Below, in pieces: positions 19,185 through 28,428 of a DNA stretch of 39,472 bases. Position numbers and translations under genes: made by a program. This DNA is from Perkinsus olseni (Eukaryota; Perkinsozoa; Perkinsida; Perkinsidae). The notes below the pieces were generated by a model that searched no databases, was not told where the DNA came from, and was given only the letters and a program-made list of their open reading frames with translations. How positions within the stretch are numbered: the stretch's first letter is position 1; every line of letters begins with the position of its first letter. The DNA is taken from NCBI GenBank assembly GCA_013115135.1, contig JABANP010000488.1:1-39472 (forward strand), in the 5' to 3' direction.

Positions 19185-19671
19185 TTATGATTCTCGAATC
19201 ATAGCCACTGCCGTCCCTGTATCAATCAATGCTGCGAACTGTTTGCCCACGATCGAGATCCGAAGAGTACCGGGACTTGATGGTAGTGAAAAAGACAACG
19301 CATCCCTCTCAACTACTCCCTCCTCAGAATTTCTCGATAGATTCCGATCAACAGAATCCAGGTCTACAGCACAGAACGGGACTACAGAGTAAACAGCACC
19401 CCGACCGAAGCTCAGCATCAGCAGCCGGAGTGGTTGCCTGACTTTGGCGACCAAACTTTACAAGATAGGCTGCAGCTGACTTCTTCGACGATGAGCTGTT
19501 CTCGGTTGCTCTCCCCGCCGTCTGGGTGACCTGACTTGAGGGAAGGGGATTCGGGCAGACATATTGAAGATGCCCGCTCTTGCCGCATCGCTTGCACATC
19601 GCAGACTTAGCACCTAATGGGCAATCCTTCGTAGAATATCCCAGACCACACACACCACAGCAGCGGTTCAT
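19185..19671 (-). pseudogene. LTR gag zinc knuckle and protease fragment, copy 2
   Basis: Same as 493-979. It has a cysteine cluster without His, then a canonical CX2CX4HX4C knuckle, then a protease D-T-G motif, in two overlapping minus-strand frames. It is identical at the protein level to copy 1. Confidence 0.7.
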
Positions 19672-19756
19672 GCCGGCTGGACGTGCAGCCTAGCAGATCT
19701 TTCATGTATGACCCGGCTGTAGACATCGACTGCACGTTCCGCTGAATTGTGCAGGG

Positions 19757-20344
19757 TTGATACCGCTCTTAGAACTCTCACCTCTCGGACCCGACGATTG
19801 TCCCTGCTTCAATCCTGCCGAATTTTCTCCGGCTCAACATCAACTACCATTATTTTATGGTCAGCTGCAACTTCAACTCCAACAGGAGTCTATCAATTCT
19901 CTGGAGATGCTAGCTGCTACTACCACTATCGAGTCTCTTCGATTTTGGTGCGCTAAGAAATGCCTGCTTCTCTTCACGGATAACAGTGCATGCCAGTATC
20001 TTATACTACGGGGCTCCAGTCCTCCGGAAAGATTGAATACCATGGCAGGAGAATTTTGTCGTCGCCTTACTGATCTTCAGATTTATCATTTCTTCGTAGC
20101 TCATGTTCCCTCTGCCTTGAACCCAGCGGATACTCTATCACGTGGCGAATGCCCCTACACCAACTGCGGCTATCCACATGACCATCAAATTACCATCTTG
20201 GTGGTCCACTGCCTCTCAACGCATCTCCGTTACTACAAACGCGTCATTGAGCACTTATTGACCTATTTTCACTCCTTATGCTACACCCCCCCCCCTTTCG
20301 TCTCGACTCTTCACGGGTTGTGCTCAGGCATCTCAACCCCCTAG
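19757..20344 (+). pseudogene. DIRS-like RNase H, copy 2
   Basis: It has the same RNase H motifs as 1065-1602 ('INSLEMLAA', 'FTDNSAC', 'ALNPADTLSR'). The frame continues through the C run to 20344. A tyrosine-recombinase-like segment follows downstream on the same strand, and the order RNase H then tyrosine recombinase is characteristic of DIRS/Ngaro-type retroelements. The reverse transcriptase that should precede it is missing, so the element is 5'-truncated. Confidence 0.7.
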
Positions 20345-20365
20345 GCAGGCTACATTCTCTTCCCA

Positions 20366-20911
20366 TTGACAACGACTCAGCTCGTCATTACCACCGTTAT
20401 CACTAATATTATTCGCCAACCATCAAAGTTATTGGATGCTATGCACACGGGTGCCAACTCTTTATCCCTCTTCCAGGAATGGATCCCATCTGTCCCTCGC
20501 CCACGAAGAACGTCTCTGAAGATCTGCATCGTTCACCAGCACCCTCACTACCGAGCCTCCCTGTTAGCTAGCGGCTCACCCTTCCATACAGAAGCACAAC
20601 AACACCTAGTCAAGGGCAGCCTACAATCTGCTACTTGGCGCTCATACAGATGCGCACTGAAGGTTAATCTTCTTTGGAGCTGGAATACATTTCCTTCTAC
20701 GCCAGCCATCCCCGCCTCCCCGGAGAGGATTCGGGCCTTCCTTGCGACCAGACTTTCCCACGTCAGGTGTTTACCTGACGCAAACCTGAGTGCAAACCGA
20801 GATACAATGCACATGCCGCGAGATCCTCTGCTTGTGAGGCCCTCTGCAATAGCGCATTCTTCGCCCTGGGTCCACTCTACAAGGCCAGTGGGCCACAAAC
20901 ACAAGCTTTAG
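20366..20911 (+). pseudogene. Tyrosine recombinase N-terminal domain, DIRS-like
   Basis: The frame contains 'LQSATWRSYRCALKVNLLWSW' followed by 'ASPERIRAFLATRLSHV'. This is the helical core-binding (SAM-like) domain at the N-terminus of tyrosine recombinases. The catalytic Arg, His-x-x-Arg and Tyr are not found; the frame loses similarity after about 20770 and stops at 20911. In DIRS-type elements this enzyme integrates a circular cDNA in place of a DDE integrase. It belongs with the RNase H at 19757-20344. Confidence 0.6.
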
Positions 20912-20964
20912 GTGGGACGCACCCCCGACCCGCGAACTGTGTTGTCCGGCCCTGAGTTCGGAAA

Positions 20965-21032
20965 ATCTGGTGTAGCGGTAGAATCGCAGGCCGGCATCCG
21001 AAAGGTCCCCGGTTCAAACCCGCGCTTGCTAT
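20965..21032 (+). other. Degenerate tRNA-like sequence
   Basis: It has an A-box-like TGGTGTAGCGGTAG and a strong B-box GGTTCAAACCC. The T stem pairs at four of five positions, but the anticodon and acceptor stems do not form. It precedes the 15-bp array at 21545. Confidence 0.45.
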
Positions 21033-21205
21033 TTCTCTGCATTTATTTTCGCGCAATTGCATGTAGTTCTCAGTTCACGGATTAAAATGATGCACTACGC
21101 TCGAGCCACAAGGTCCATTTGTTAGTACAAGGGGTGAAACACTAACAGTCAAACCCGAGACCCGGACGGTGGAACGCCTTGTAAATATCTGATCGTATTG
21201 TGACA

Positions 21206-21249
21206 GTCGAAGTCGCCGATTTCGACTCGCGAGTCTTGCGACGCAAGAC
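21206..21249. repeat. Two adjacent hairpins
   Basis: GTCGAA (21206-21211) pairs with TTCGAC (21221-21226). GTCTTGCG (21233-21240) pairs with CGCAAGAC (21242-21249) across a single A. Confidence 0.55.
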
Positions 21250-21544
21250 GTAGCTGTCACTTGGGTATCCAGATTACCCGAGCTCCCACTGAGAGCCTGT
21301 CAGATATTCCAAGCTTCGGATATCAGCGCAGCATCCCGGGTGGGCTGGGATTTTTTCTAGACAAGCGTAGACTAACACGTGAGCCAACGGCAAGCCTATC
21401 TTGTCGAGCACGTTATAGCGCAATCGATTTACGGCGCGCTCTGCTGGCCGAGGCGCGCACAAGACCCTTGGGCGCGAGCTACCACATTTTACCGCGCCAA
21501 TCACGTTCGCGATTACCTTGCTTTAGTGCTGCGTTCGCTTTCTC

Positions 21545-21685
21545 CCTTTTACATGTATGAGCTTTCGGTGTATGAGTATTCTGTGTATGAGTAGTTGGTG
21601 TACGGGTATTTCGTGTACGAGTCGCAAGATGCAGGAGTATTCGAAACCTGAGTCGAAAATGTACGAGTATTCGGTGCACGAGTCG
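21545..21685 (+). repeat. 15-bp-period array, forward type
   Basis: Units such as TGTATGAGTATTCTG, TGTATGAGTAGTTGG and TGTACGAGTCGCAAG repeat at 15-bp steps for about nine copies. Orientation is as in the right arms of F1 and F2. Confidence 0.72.
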
Positions 21686-21697
21686 TGAACGGGTGAA

Positions 21698-21900
21698 TAT
21701 CATATCGTACAGTGTCAACTGGTGCGCAGCTGAAGTGGCACAAGAATAATTCGTACCACCGACTTCCATCCTGGGACATATGGTACAGTTGCAACTCGTA
21801 CAGTGTCAAGTGGCACAGTTGCAACTCATTATGTGTCTTATGGTGCAGTGCCCGTTCGGGTGAGTGACAACTGGTACAGTGACAACTGGTACACCCCCGG
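21698..21900 (-). repeat. 15-bp-period array, inverted type
   Basis: Units such as TGGTACAGTTGCAAC, TCGTACAGTGTCAAG and TGGTACAGTGACAAC. This may be the left arm of a third foldback-like unit whose right arm is 22140-22410 and whose centre is the module at 21933-22092. Confidence 0.7.
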
Positions 21901-21932
21901 ATATATATCAACCTTGAGGGAGGGACGGGTGG

Positions 21933-22092
21933 GTCAAAAACATCGACAGGACACCCGGCACTACCGTGCCAGACGCTGACCTCTCACGATGAACGGCTCG
22001 GTGACGTACACCGCCCCGCACGCATACACACGATTGTCTCCTGCGGCGGACTACCGTGGATTTTCCTTCGACACACAGAGTGTATCGATTAC
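21933..22092. repeat. GC-rich module, copy 1
   Basis: This segment recurs inverted at 34762-34936 with few differences, apart from a 12-bp insertion in the latter (TCACCCGGCCCG). It lies between two inverted 15-bp arrays. Bases just beyond it (CTCTTCGTCCGCGACCT, about 22104-22120) recur inverted at the very end of the window. Its open frame is Arg-rich, but two copies that are close at the DNA level give no evidence of coding. Confidence 0.75.
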
Positions 22093-22139
22093 TAAAATCC
22101 CGGCTCTTCGTCCGCGACCTCGCGTTTAAAAAATTTCCC

Positions 22140-22410
22140 AGGTGTACGAAAAGTACGACAATTTGATGTACGAAATAGTACTGTACGAGTTTCAACTGTA
22201 AGAGTCGGAACTGTACGACTTATCACTGTACGTACTGGACGTGTACCACTGGATACTGTACGGATCGTCAGTGTACGGGTTATCAGTGTATGGGCTGAAA
22301 CTGTACCGCTGGATACTGTACGAGTCGTCAGTGTATGGCCCAAGACTGTACGTGTGGAAACTGTATGGATCAGGCTTGTACGAGTGTAATTTCTACGAGT
22401 TGTCACTGTA
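22140..22410 (+). repeat. 15-bp-period array, forward type
   Basis: The longest and most regular array. Consecutive units read, for example, GTGTACGGGTTATCA, GTGTATGGGCTGAAA, CTGTACCGCTGGATA and CTGTACGAGTCGTCA. About 17 units keep the 15-bp step. Because 15 is a multiple of three, every frame gives a five-residue repeat. That is a by-product of the period and not evidence of a protein. Confidence 0.8.
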
Positions 22411-22444
22411 CTGAACGATCCTCACCGGCCAGTTCATCTTGTTG

Positions 22445-22560
22445 CAGTTAGTACAGTGTCGTTTCGTACCGTGTCGAACCGTTCAGTTGCCGCAGGTACA
22501 GTTGCAACCGATACAGTGTCGGATCGTACAGTTGCTTCAGGTACAGGTACGGTATATAGA
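22445..22560 (-). repeat. 15-bp-period array, inverted type
   Basis: Units such as GGTACAGTTGCAACC, GATACAGTGTCGGAT and CGTACAGTTGCTTCA. No matching forward arm lies to its right before the transposase region. Confidence 0.68.
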
Positions 22561-22857
22561 AAGCAAAATAACCTCAGGGGAATTCACTAGACACCAGTTA
22601 AACGCAGAAGTAATTGTGAGAAGCGTGGGTAACATTGAGTTGTTGTGGACGAGCCGCCCGTTCAATCTTGAGAGCCGATGACCCGGTTGGCCGAACATGG
22701 CGGTCTCAAACAACATTGGACGGGGACCCCAGGGGAGCAGCGTGCGAGTCAAGTGTTTTGATTTCATCTGCAGCACGCGGTCTGTCGGCAGTTTTGTGCG
22801 CAGTCATTCTTTTTTTCTTCAGGACGGGCGATAAATGCGGCACCGTACAGCTTCTTC
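22561..22857. other. Spacer before the transposase
   Basis: No gene is seen. A pyrimidine tract ending TTTTTTTCTTCAG at about 22809-22821 resembles a 3' splice site and lies in phase upstream of the transposase frame, which is open here but has no ATG. An intron or an unrecognised element end is possible. I found no terminal inverted repeat matching the right side. Confidence 0.4.
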
Positions 22858-23253
22858 TTGACTGCCGCAGAAAGGCATGGTATCACTACACTTCACCGCC
22901 TCGGTCACTCTACTCGGGCGATTAGCCAGCTCATCGGGCGAAGCCAGAGTTTGGTGTCGCGGGTTTGTCGAAGTCAGTCTACTCGTCGAGGAGCGCAGAA
23001 AGCCAGAGTCCGACGGAACAGTACATTAGGCCGTCCACACATTCTCTCTGAGAGGGAGCGGCGAGCACTGTTGAGATCGTTTAATGCGGCCAAACATCGG
23101 CAGCCACATATCACCGCAAAAGCCTTCTACAACTGCATCAATGCACCGATATCGTACGACACTTTTCTGCGGCTCGTCAGAAGCAGCTCCTGGAAATGCC
23201 GGAAGAGAGTCCGCCGAGTTTTGCCCAAACACGCGATAAAGCGGCCCGACTAA
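22858..23253 (+). pseudogene. Tc1/mariner-like transposase, DNA-binding half
   Basis: About 131 residues with two helix-turn-helix segments. The first is 'GHSTRAISQLIGRSQSLVSRV', the second around 'RPHITAKAFYNCI'. This is the paired-like bipartite DNA-binding domain of Tc1-type transposases, which recognises the terminal inverted repeats. The listed start is a TTG; the frame is open upstream into a possible splice acceptor. It ends at TAA 23251-23253, where the catalytic half continues one base earlier in phase, so a one-base deletion near 23250-23262 is the likely lesion. Confidence 0.75.
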
Positions 23254-23260
23254 AATAAGC

Positions 23261-23921
23261 ACGTGATATTCTGAAGCGGTGCGGCGGGAAGCGGTCCGAA
23301 GTGCTAAAATTCTTTCGTCACGGTGTTGGCTTATATCTTGATGGTGTATCGATAGGCTTCGACGAGCATGGTACCCGGGCCAGTGCCCGAGAACGAACCT
23401 GGACGCATCCAACGCTGGCTGCTGATACATTCAGAAGCTGCTTTTCATGCAGCTGTAAGGTGAAGATCGTGGCGATGACTGGATACGGCCAGCAATCAGA
23501 TATCGTGAAGATTAGGGATAGTTCTGCAGCATCGTATTGCGGAGTGTTGCAGCGGGATGCTATTCCGAGGTTGCAGGAAAGATGCAGGGAAAACCACGAT
23601 AACCGAAAGGTTATCATCGCGGATAATTTCGCGAGTCAAAAGACAAAAGCCTGTATGCAGGCTTTGGAGAGGGCAGGATGCGAATATGCTGCGTATCCGG
23701 TACGCAGCCCTGACATCAACCCGATTGAAAATGCGTTCAGTGTATTGAAAGGCCGCCCTCGTGCCGAAGCGACGGCTAGCCATCCGTGTACAACGGAAGC
23801 CGACTTTATTGAGCCAGTCCGCCGAATCTTCCGGTCTATTGATACCAACAGCTTAATAAATACGATGCCGAGAAGACTACAGGCCCTCCAGGCTACTCGT
23901 GGCGGTCTAATCGACTACTAG
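23261..23921 (+). pseudogene. Tc1/mariner-like transposase, catalytic half (DD34E)
   Basis: The frame opens after a TAA at about 23260. It carries 'GLYLDGVSIGF' with the first catalytic Asp, 'VIIADNFASQ' with the second, and 'RSPDINPIENAFSVLKG' with the Glu. Exactly 34 residues separate the second Asp from the Glu, the Tc1 spacing. The enzyme would cut and paste the element at TA sites. The three catalytic residues are intact, so the frame change to the DNA-binding half is the main defect seen. Terminal inverted repeats were not found by eye. Confidence 0.82.
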
Positions 23922-24651
23922 CCTTTGGTAACCCACCCGTAGCAATCTCTGGTCCATCACACATGGCGTGTATTTGTCTCTTAGGTTCTTATTCCGCCAG
24001 CTCGTCGGCTGTCTCGTTCCGCCAGCTTATTCTGTGCCTACGACGCAGCTTGTCGGGGTAGCAGATGTCCCCAAAGATTGACGCTTATCGTCTTTAAAGG
24101 GTGTCATAGCACGAGGTACGTCAGGTCTTCCATCGGATGTGCTGTCCAAACTCTTTCAGCATTTCAGGCCTTTCTTTTCAGTCACTCGGACTCGTGACCC
24201 ATCGTGTTACTCTATTCCGTGAATGGCGTCCTATCGGTGTTATCTCTCGATACAGCGTGAATATAGGTACCCAACTACCATCAATCGCTGTGGATGAGAA
24301 GTACTCTGTATGTTTCTAAGATAAATTGTTGCGTTTTATTTGTAATAGTAATATAGCAGGGGGTCGATAAGAGCCGTGTGATATACTTCCCGAGTGCAGC
24401 TCTCTCATCAATTGGAGGGCAGTGTGTTTCATGATCAGCGAATTGTATAAACGCTTCCGCAACGCAAAATGGACCTATTTTTCCTTCTTGCTGTTTGCAC
24501 TCATCGACCCGTGAAGGGATTGTACGCCCAGACCGTTTCGCCCGAATTGATCAATTGATCGATCGAACAACTGAAAATCTGTAGAATATAAAAATATATC
24601 TATATAATAATTAGCTGATCATTCGATCAAAATATCAGATTTTTCGTCGCA
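23922..24651. other. Spacer between transposase and Rep-like region
   Basis: No family-level coding signal. It becomes AT-rich at 24540-24650, with several GATC-containing short palindromes (TTGATCAATTGATCGATCG near 24548) just upstream of the first Rep-region ATG. These could be a promoter or an origin-like region. Nothing specific can be assigned. Confidence 0.4.
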
Positions 24652-24921
24652 ATGGAGTATCTCGACATCGAAGCGGTCGCCTCTTCACCGAGTCAGCCGC
24701 CAAGCGGCGCTGCGGGGCCGGAAGATACTGCATCCATTGAGAACTTCATAATTCCGGACAGTAGCCAGGTTACCATTTTTTCTAGTCGGGAAGCACGCAC
24801 ACGTGCTAGAGACGTACGCATTCTGCGACGTGTCAGACTCAGCAATATGGCTCATCTGGCTTCAATATCCCAAATGATGCTCCGTTGCGAGCGTCACCGC
24901 ACTACTCTTGCTTCTATCTAA
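24652..24921 (+). CDS. Small ORF before the HUH domain, possible Rep N-terminus
   Basis: An ATG-started frame of 89 residues, Ser/Pro-rich at first and Arg-rich later. It is in the same phase as the HUH frame that follows, separated by TAA TAA TGA in 24919-24951. It could be a leader exon of that gene, a separate small gene, or chance. No known domain is seen, and the first Rep motif (usually F-x-T-Y) is not evident in it. Confidence 0.35.
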   Translation: MEYLDIEAVASSPSQPPSGAAGPEDTASIENFIIPDSSQVTIFSSREARTRARDVRILRRVRLSNMAHLASISQMMLRCERHRTTLASI

Positions 24922-24951
24922 TAAATGGTCTCACCCATGCGATGGCAGTGA

Positions 24952-25536
24952 ATCACTGCTGGCAGCAGCAGCCGCAGCAGTCCGCTGCGGCCAGAACTGG
25001 ATTTGACCAAAGCAGACTTCGGCAAGGTCATTCGAGAAGCCTTCAAAGAGCATGACGTGCCCTCACTTTACTTTTGCGTCGCCAGCGAAAAGCATTCCGA
25101 CTCCAACACTCACTATCACGCCGCAACCAGATCTTCTCGTTGGCACCGCTGGAGAAGAATAGCGCGCTGGTTGTTGCGCCACCGTGTTGCCGTCAGCTTC
25201 AAGGCTTTCAAATCATATCTCGCCTCGTACAAATACTGCGTCAAAAGAGATGTTGCTCCCTCCTTGAGCGAGGGTCATCCGCCGTATCCCTCGGAACCTG
25301 TACAGCGGGAGCTGCGCATCGTCGACGAGGAACAGGAAGCTGGTGAAGCTTGCAAAATCCGTCGCCTGAGCGATATTGCGGGGTGGGTGGTGAGCAGAAA
25401 ACTGAAGACGGAGCGGGAGTTTCTGGCCGCGGCCAGCAAAGAAAAGAACCTGAAGAGCTTTATTCTGGATCACCGAGATACACCGGGTACTATGCTCAAG
25501 AGGATATGGGGGATGGAGCCGCGGAGCCTGATCTGA
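24952..25536 (+). pseudogene. Rep-like HUH endonuclease domain
   Basis: The frame has 'LYFCVASEKHSDSNTHYHAAT', in which HYH is the metal-binding HUH motif. 'YKYCVKRD' follows about 75 residues later, with the catalytic Tyr and Lys of motif 3. This arrangement is that of rolling-circle replication initiators (CRESS-DNA virus Rep and related plasmid or transposon proteins), which nick single-stranded DNA. Motif 1 is not visible. Residues after about 120 form a linker to a helicase found in the next phase. Stops upstream and the frame change at about 25510-25540 argue for a decayed gene or unrecognised introns. The source could be an endogenised virus, a plasmid or a Rep-type transposon. Confidence 0.65.
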
Positions 25537-26036
25537 TAGGAGCATCCAAATCGAGGATGCAAATTTTGGAGGAGACAGCCGATTCCAGTGTATGTGCGTG
25601 CAACGGCGTCACCTCCAGTGATATCGAGACTATTCTGACCAGGAATGAAGTGCCGGTCCACTCATTCGTTCGCGCCATCAGGCGCACGCTCATCAATGGT
25701 CGCAGCAGAAACCACAACCTGATGTTGGCGGGGCCCTCAGCCTGTGGTAAAAGCTACTTGACTAAACATATCCCCGTTTTGTTCAAGGCTGTCGGGCTGT
25801 CGTCCGCCCGCTATCCGCTGGCTATCCTGGACGAGTGCAAGCCTGAGATATTTCTATTGGACGACTTCAGAGTTTACCAGCAGCAGGCCGGTTTCGCTAT
25901 ATCAGATTGCCTCTGTTTTCTGGAAGGCAAGACTCCGTTCGTGGTGCCTCTCCCTAAGACCTCTAATAGGGCTGACGTACTTTACTATGATGATGCTCCG
26001 GTGATTGCAACTGTCCCGGAGCCTTTCAGCTGTTCA
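25537..26036 (+). pseudogene. Rep-like superfamily 3 helicase domain
   Basis: The frame is shifted by -1 from the HUH frame. It contains Walker A 'GPSACGKSYLTK', Walker B 'EIFLLDDF' and a motif-C-like 'APVIATVPEPF'. The spacing and order fit the SF3 helicase that follows the HUH domain in CRESS-type Rep proteins, where it unwinds DNA during replication. After about 26036 the similarity moves by -1 again, to a short 'QEENRMLNERFAW' stretch typical of the SF3 C-terminus, which ends near 26100. There the minus-strand element G3 begins, so the gene's end is either just reached or removed. Two shifts in the same direction indicate two one-base losses. Confidence 0.68.
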
Positions 26037-26094
26037 GCTCATCTCAGGAAGAAAATCGCATGCTGAATGAACGTTTTGCGTGGATAACGTTGAT

Positions 26095-26854
26095 CAATGC
26101 AATAAAGTTCCCGTCTACTCGCATGCCAAGCGACAGCTGTGTTAGGAAAGAGATGAGATTGAGCTCCTAACACAATAGGTTGAGAATAAGTGCAATCATA
26201 TCGTACTGAAGCATAAGCATCCTTCGAGGCATCATGAGATATTAACATCCTCTCAGTTGATGAATAGAGTGGAACCTCAGCTGGGATGAAGTTCCATGCG
26301 GTGGCAGGTGCTTCTAGATGTTGATTTACCATTCTTGTGGTGGAGGTAGACAAAGGCACATCCCAGTCTTCAGCTTCTTGACCTGAAAGTTTACGGACTA
26401 TGTCGGCATGACCTCGTGCTTGTACTCCAGGAATTGACTCGCACAACCGCAGATATTTACCAGCTTCTGAGAATGCTTGACGTTTTGTTGTGATGGGCTT
26501 GTAGTCGATGTTGGGAACTTTTACCAGTAGCTGAGAGCCGTCCCATTTACAATCACAGCCAAGCCAACGAGACCATGAATCACCACTCCACGAGTTCATC
26601 TTATTGGGTGGCACATCAAAGCCGCAAAGGTCAAGAATGTATAGTAAATCCTTCTCGAACTTAACTAGGTCGTCATATAATCCTATAGCTACTATGTCAT
26701 CCATGACGGGACGCACTTGGGTCGTTTTCAATGCACTAGTAGCTACCACTGGAAATGAATGCATCATGCGGCTTCTTGTCATCATAAGGCTGCCACCATC
26801 TTCGAGAGGCGTACTTATCCAGCTCCTTGAACCAAAGGTCTCGTTGCTCATCAC
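26095..26854 (-). pseudogene. G3 RT second half and RNase H start
   Basis: It carries a VMDD box (26696-26707) in place of the usual YxDD, the catalytic centre of reverse transcriptase. The connecting region follows, then 'LISHDASKDAYA' and 'ASRRELYCI', the first Asp and Glu of RNase H. The listed start is not the real one, since reverse-transcriptase-like sequence continues upstream in another phase ('RFIFDWPYKDP', about 26900-26960). The end overlaps the Rep-like tail on the other strand, and the true junction is somewhere in 26090-26110. Truncation removes the rest of RNase H and all of integrase. Confidence 0.62.
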
Positions 26855-27050
26855 TCAACTGAGCAAGAAGATGGTCGGGCGTCCAAGATTTATTAGCCTT
26901 CTTAGGATCTTTATAGGGCCAATCGAAGATGAACCGGTACTGCTGACTTGGGGTGTCTCGAACTTGGTCTTCTCAGTCTTCAATTATTCGAAGCATAACG
27001 ATAATCAGAAGCATTAGGCACTGGCTGTCATCCAGAGTCTGATAATCTCT

Positions 27051-28051
27051 TCAAGGATTCTTCGATGCTTTTGAAAGACGTGACAGCAGGTTCAATATTG
27101 GATTTAAGAGGGATAGGCGAGAGACTATCTGAGGATACTTCTTGTTCAGATGAGTCAAATAATGCCATATGATATGGCCCATACCATCATCAGCAACAGA
27201 ACTCAGGATGCTATAATTCAACGATAGACCATTGCGTTCTATGACATCAGAACCAATGATCTGCACGTGTGCAAAATCATTAATGGCAACAGACTGATGC
27301 GATCGAGAGCCACCAGATTCGCTTACTGGCAGACTCGACACATCGCGAACATCAGAGTTATCGCGTCCAGCAGAAGCCAGCTGGACGTTATCATTAACAT
27401 TAAAAGCATCCTGAAGCTTTGACTGTAGATCACCAACATCATTGGAAGTGCCGTAATGATACTCTATCTGAGTACCGATCACTCCCAGAACAGACCTTCC
27501 TAGAATAGCATCATAGCTAAGCTCATCTACTACCAACAAGGGCAATATGAAGACCTTATTGGCAATACAACACTGTAGTAATACTTCTTTCTCAATATTC
27601 TTCTTACTACCATCAGCATAAATAGCTGAGACGTTGCGAATAGGATAAATACGTAACTTGTATCCCTTCTCGATTTATCTACTATCGACGATTTAATAAA
27701 AGCCGCTGAAGAGCCACTATCAACCAAGCCATAGATACTAATATCTTCGATAGTAATGGGGCATAAATTCGGCTTCGTAGATAATTTTACTGACCACGCA
27801 TCAGCTGCTTGCTGATCATCAACATTGAGAACATCAACTGCATGAGCATCAGCTATGGAGTCTTGCGATATTTTCAATGCATACTCCTGGACTTGAGATT
27901 CCTCTTTCTTCACATCAGCAGCAGCGGGGGTTTTCGCCGCAAACTTCGCATTTGATTGAGAAATAAGGTTAGGGCATACATAGATCAAATGACCATGCTT
28001 ACCACATGCCACACATTTCGGACAATTATCATTTCGGCCGTTTGGGGACAA
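27051..28051 (-). pseudogene. G3 third zinc knuckle and protease region
   Basis: Two phases are joined at about 27540. The first (27530-28051) begins with a knuckle CVACGKHGHLIYVC and leads to protease 'IYGLVDSGSSAAFI', with D-S-G intact. The second (27051-27545) has 'DELSYDAILGRSVLGVI', which fits the protease C-terminal 'ILG' segment. The remainder is a linker towards reverse transcriptase with no clear motif. The one-base phase change lies between the two protease halves, so the enzyme cannot be made as it stands. Confidence 0.62.
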
Positions 28052-28428
28052 TTAGTTGCTTGATGACTGCGGATACCGCAAATATGACATCTATTAGCAT
28101 AATCACCAAACTTAGCACGACAATTTTTCATCATATGACCAACCTTCAGACATCGAGAACATTTTAGTTGTAGCTTCTCAGACGAACCATCAGTAGCTGG
28201 ATAAGGTTTCTTGTCCAACTTCTTGTTGTACTTCTCCTGAGTAGGCTCCTTTTGGTTGAGGTCCTCTTCATGATGCTCGGCATATCTTCGTAGCGTAGTA
28301 TAGTCCATAATCTTGAACTCGGGGCCAACATATCGGCCCATCTGTCGATGTAGTTGAGAGTTCATCCCAGCTCTCAATCGCACAGCTCGGTCGGTTTCTG
28401 ATAAATCATGATAACCAGGGGACTTCAA
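27985..28428 (-). pseudogene. G3 gag, zinc-knuckle part
   Basis: This frame has a helical capsid end and then knuckles CSRCLKVGHMMKNC and CHICGIRSHQATNC, both CX2CX4HX4C. The third knuckle is in the next phase (see 27051-28051). Tandem knuckles bind element RNA during packaging. The frame change after the second knuckle splits the nucleocapsid. Confidence 0.68.

Larger units (their letters stand above)
18692..20295. repeat. Duplicated block, copy 2
   Basis: It matches 1-1602 with an offset of 18691, then 18692 after the extra T near 18859. Unlike copy 1, the DIRS-like frame continues across the C run (20286-20295), so this copy shows the original arrangement at that end. Confidence 0.9.
20912..21540. 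other. No gene; tRNA-like sequence and hairpins
   Basis: The interval has only short frames. It contains the tRNA-like sequence at 20965-21032 and the two hairpins at 21206-21249, listed separately. Nothing else is recognisable. Confidence 0.5.

Noticed and set aside
22140..22410. Pentapeptide-repeat protein encoded by the 15-bp arrays
   Set aside because: Every frame gives a five-residue repeat because 15 is divisible by three. Units are not conserved at the protein level, there is no extended start, and the same arrays serve as inverted arms elsewhere.
21545..22560. CRISPR array
   Set aside because: The units are contiguous 15-mers without spacers, degenerate, in both orientations, and in a eukaryotic context.
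24342..24350. Rolling-circle origin nonamer (NANTATTAC on the minus strand) near the Rep-like gene
   Set aside because: The match has only seven fixed bases in AT-rich DNA, which is expected several times by chance in this window. No flanking stem-loop is evident.
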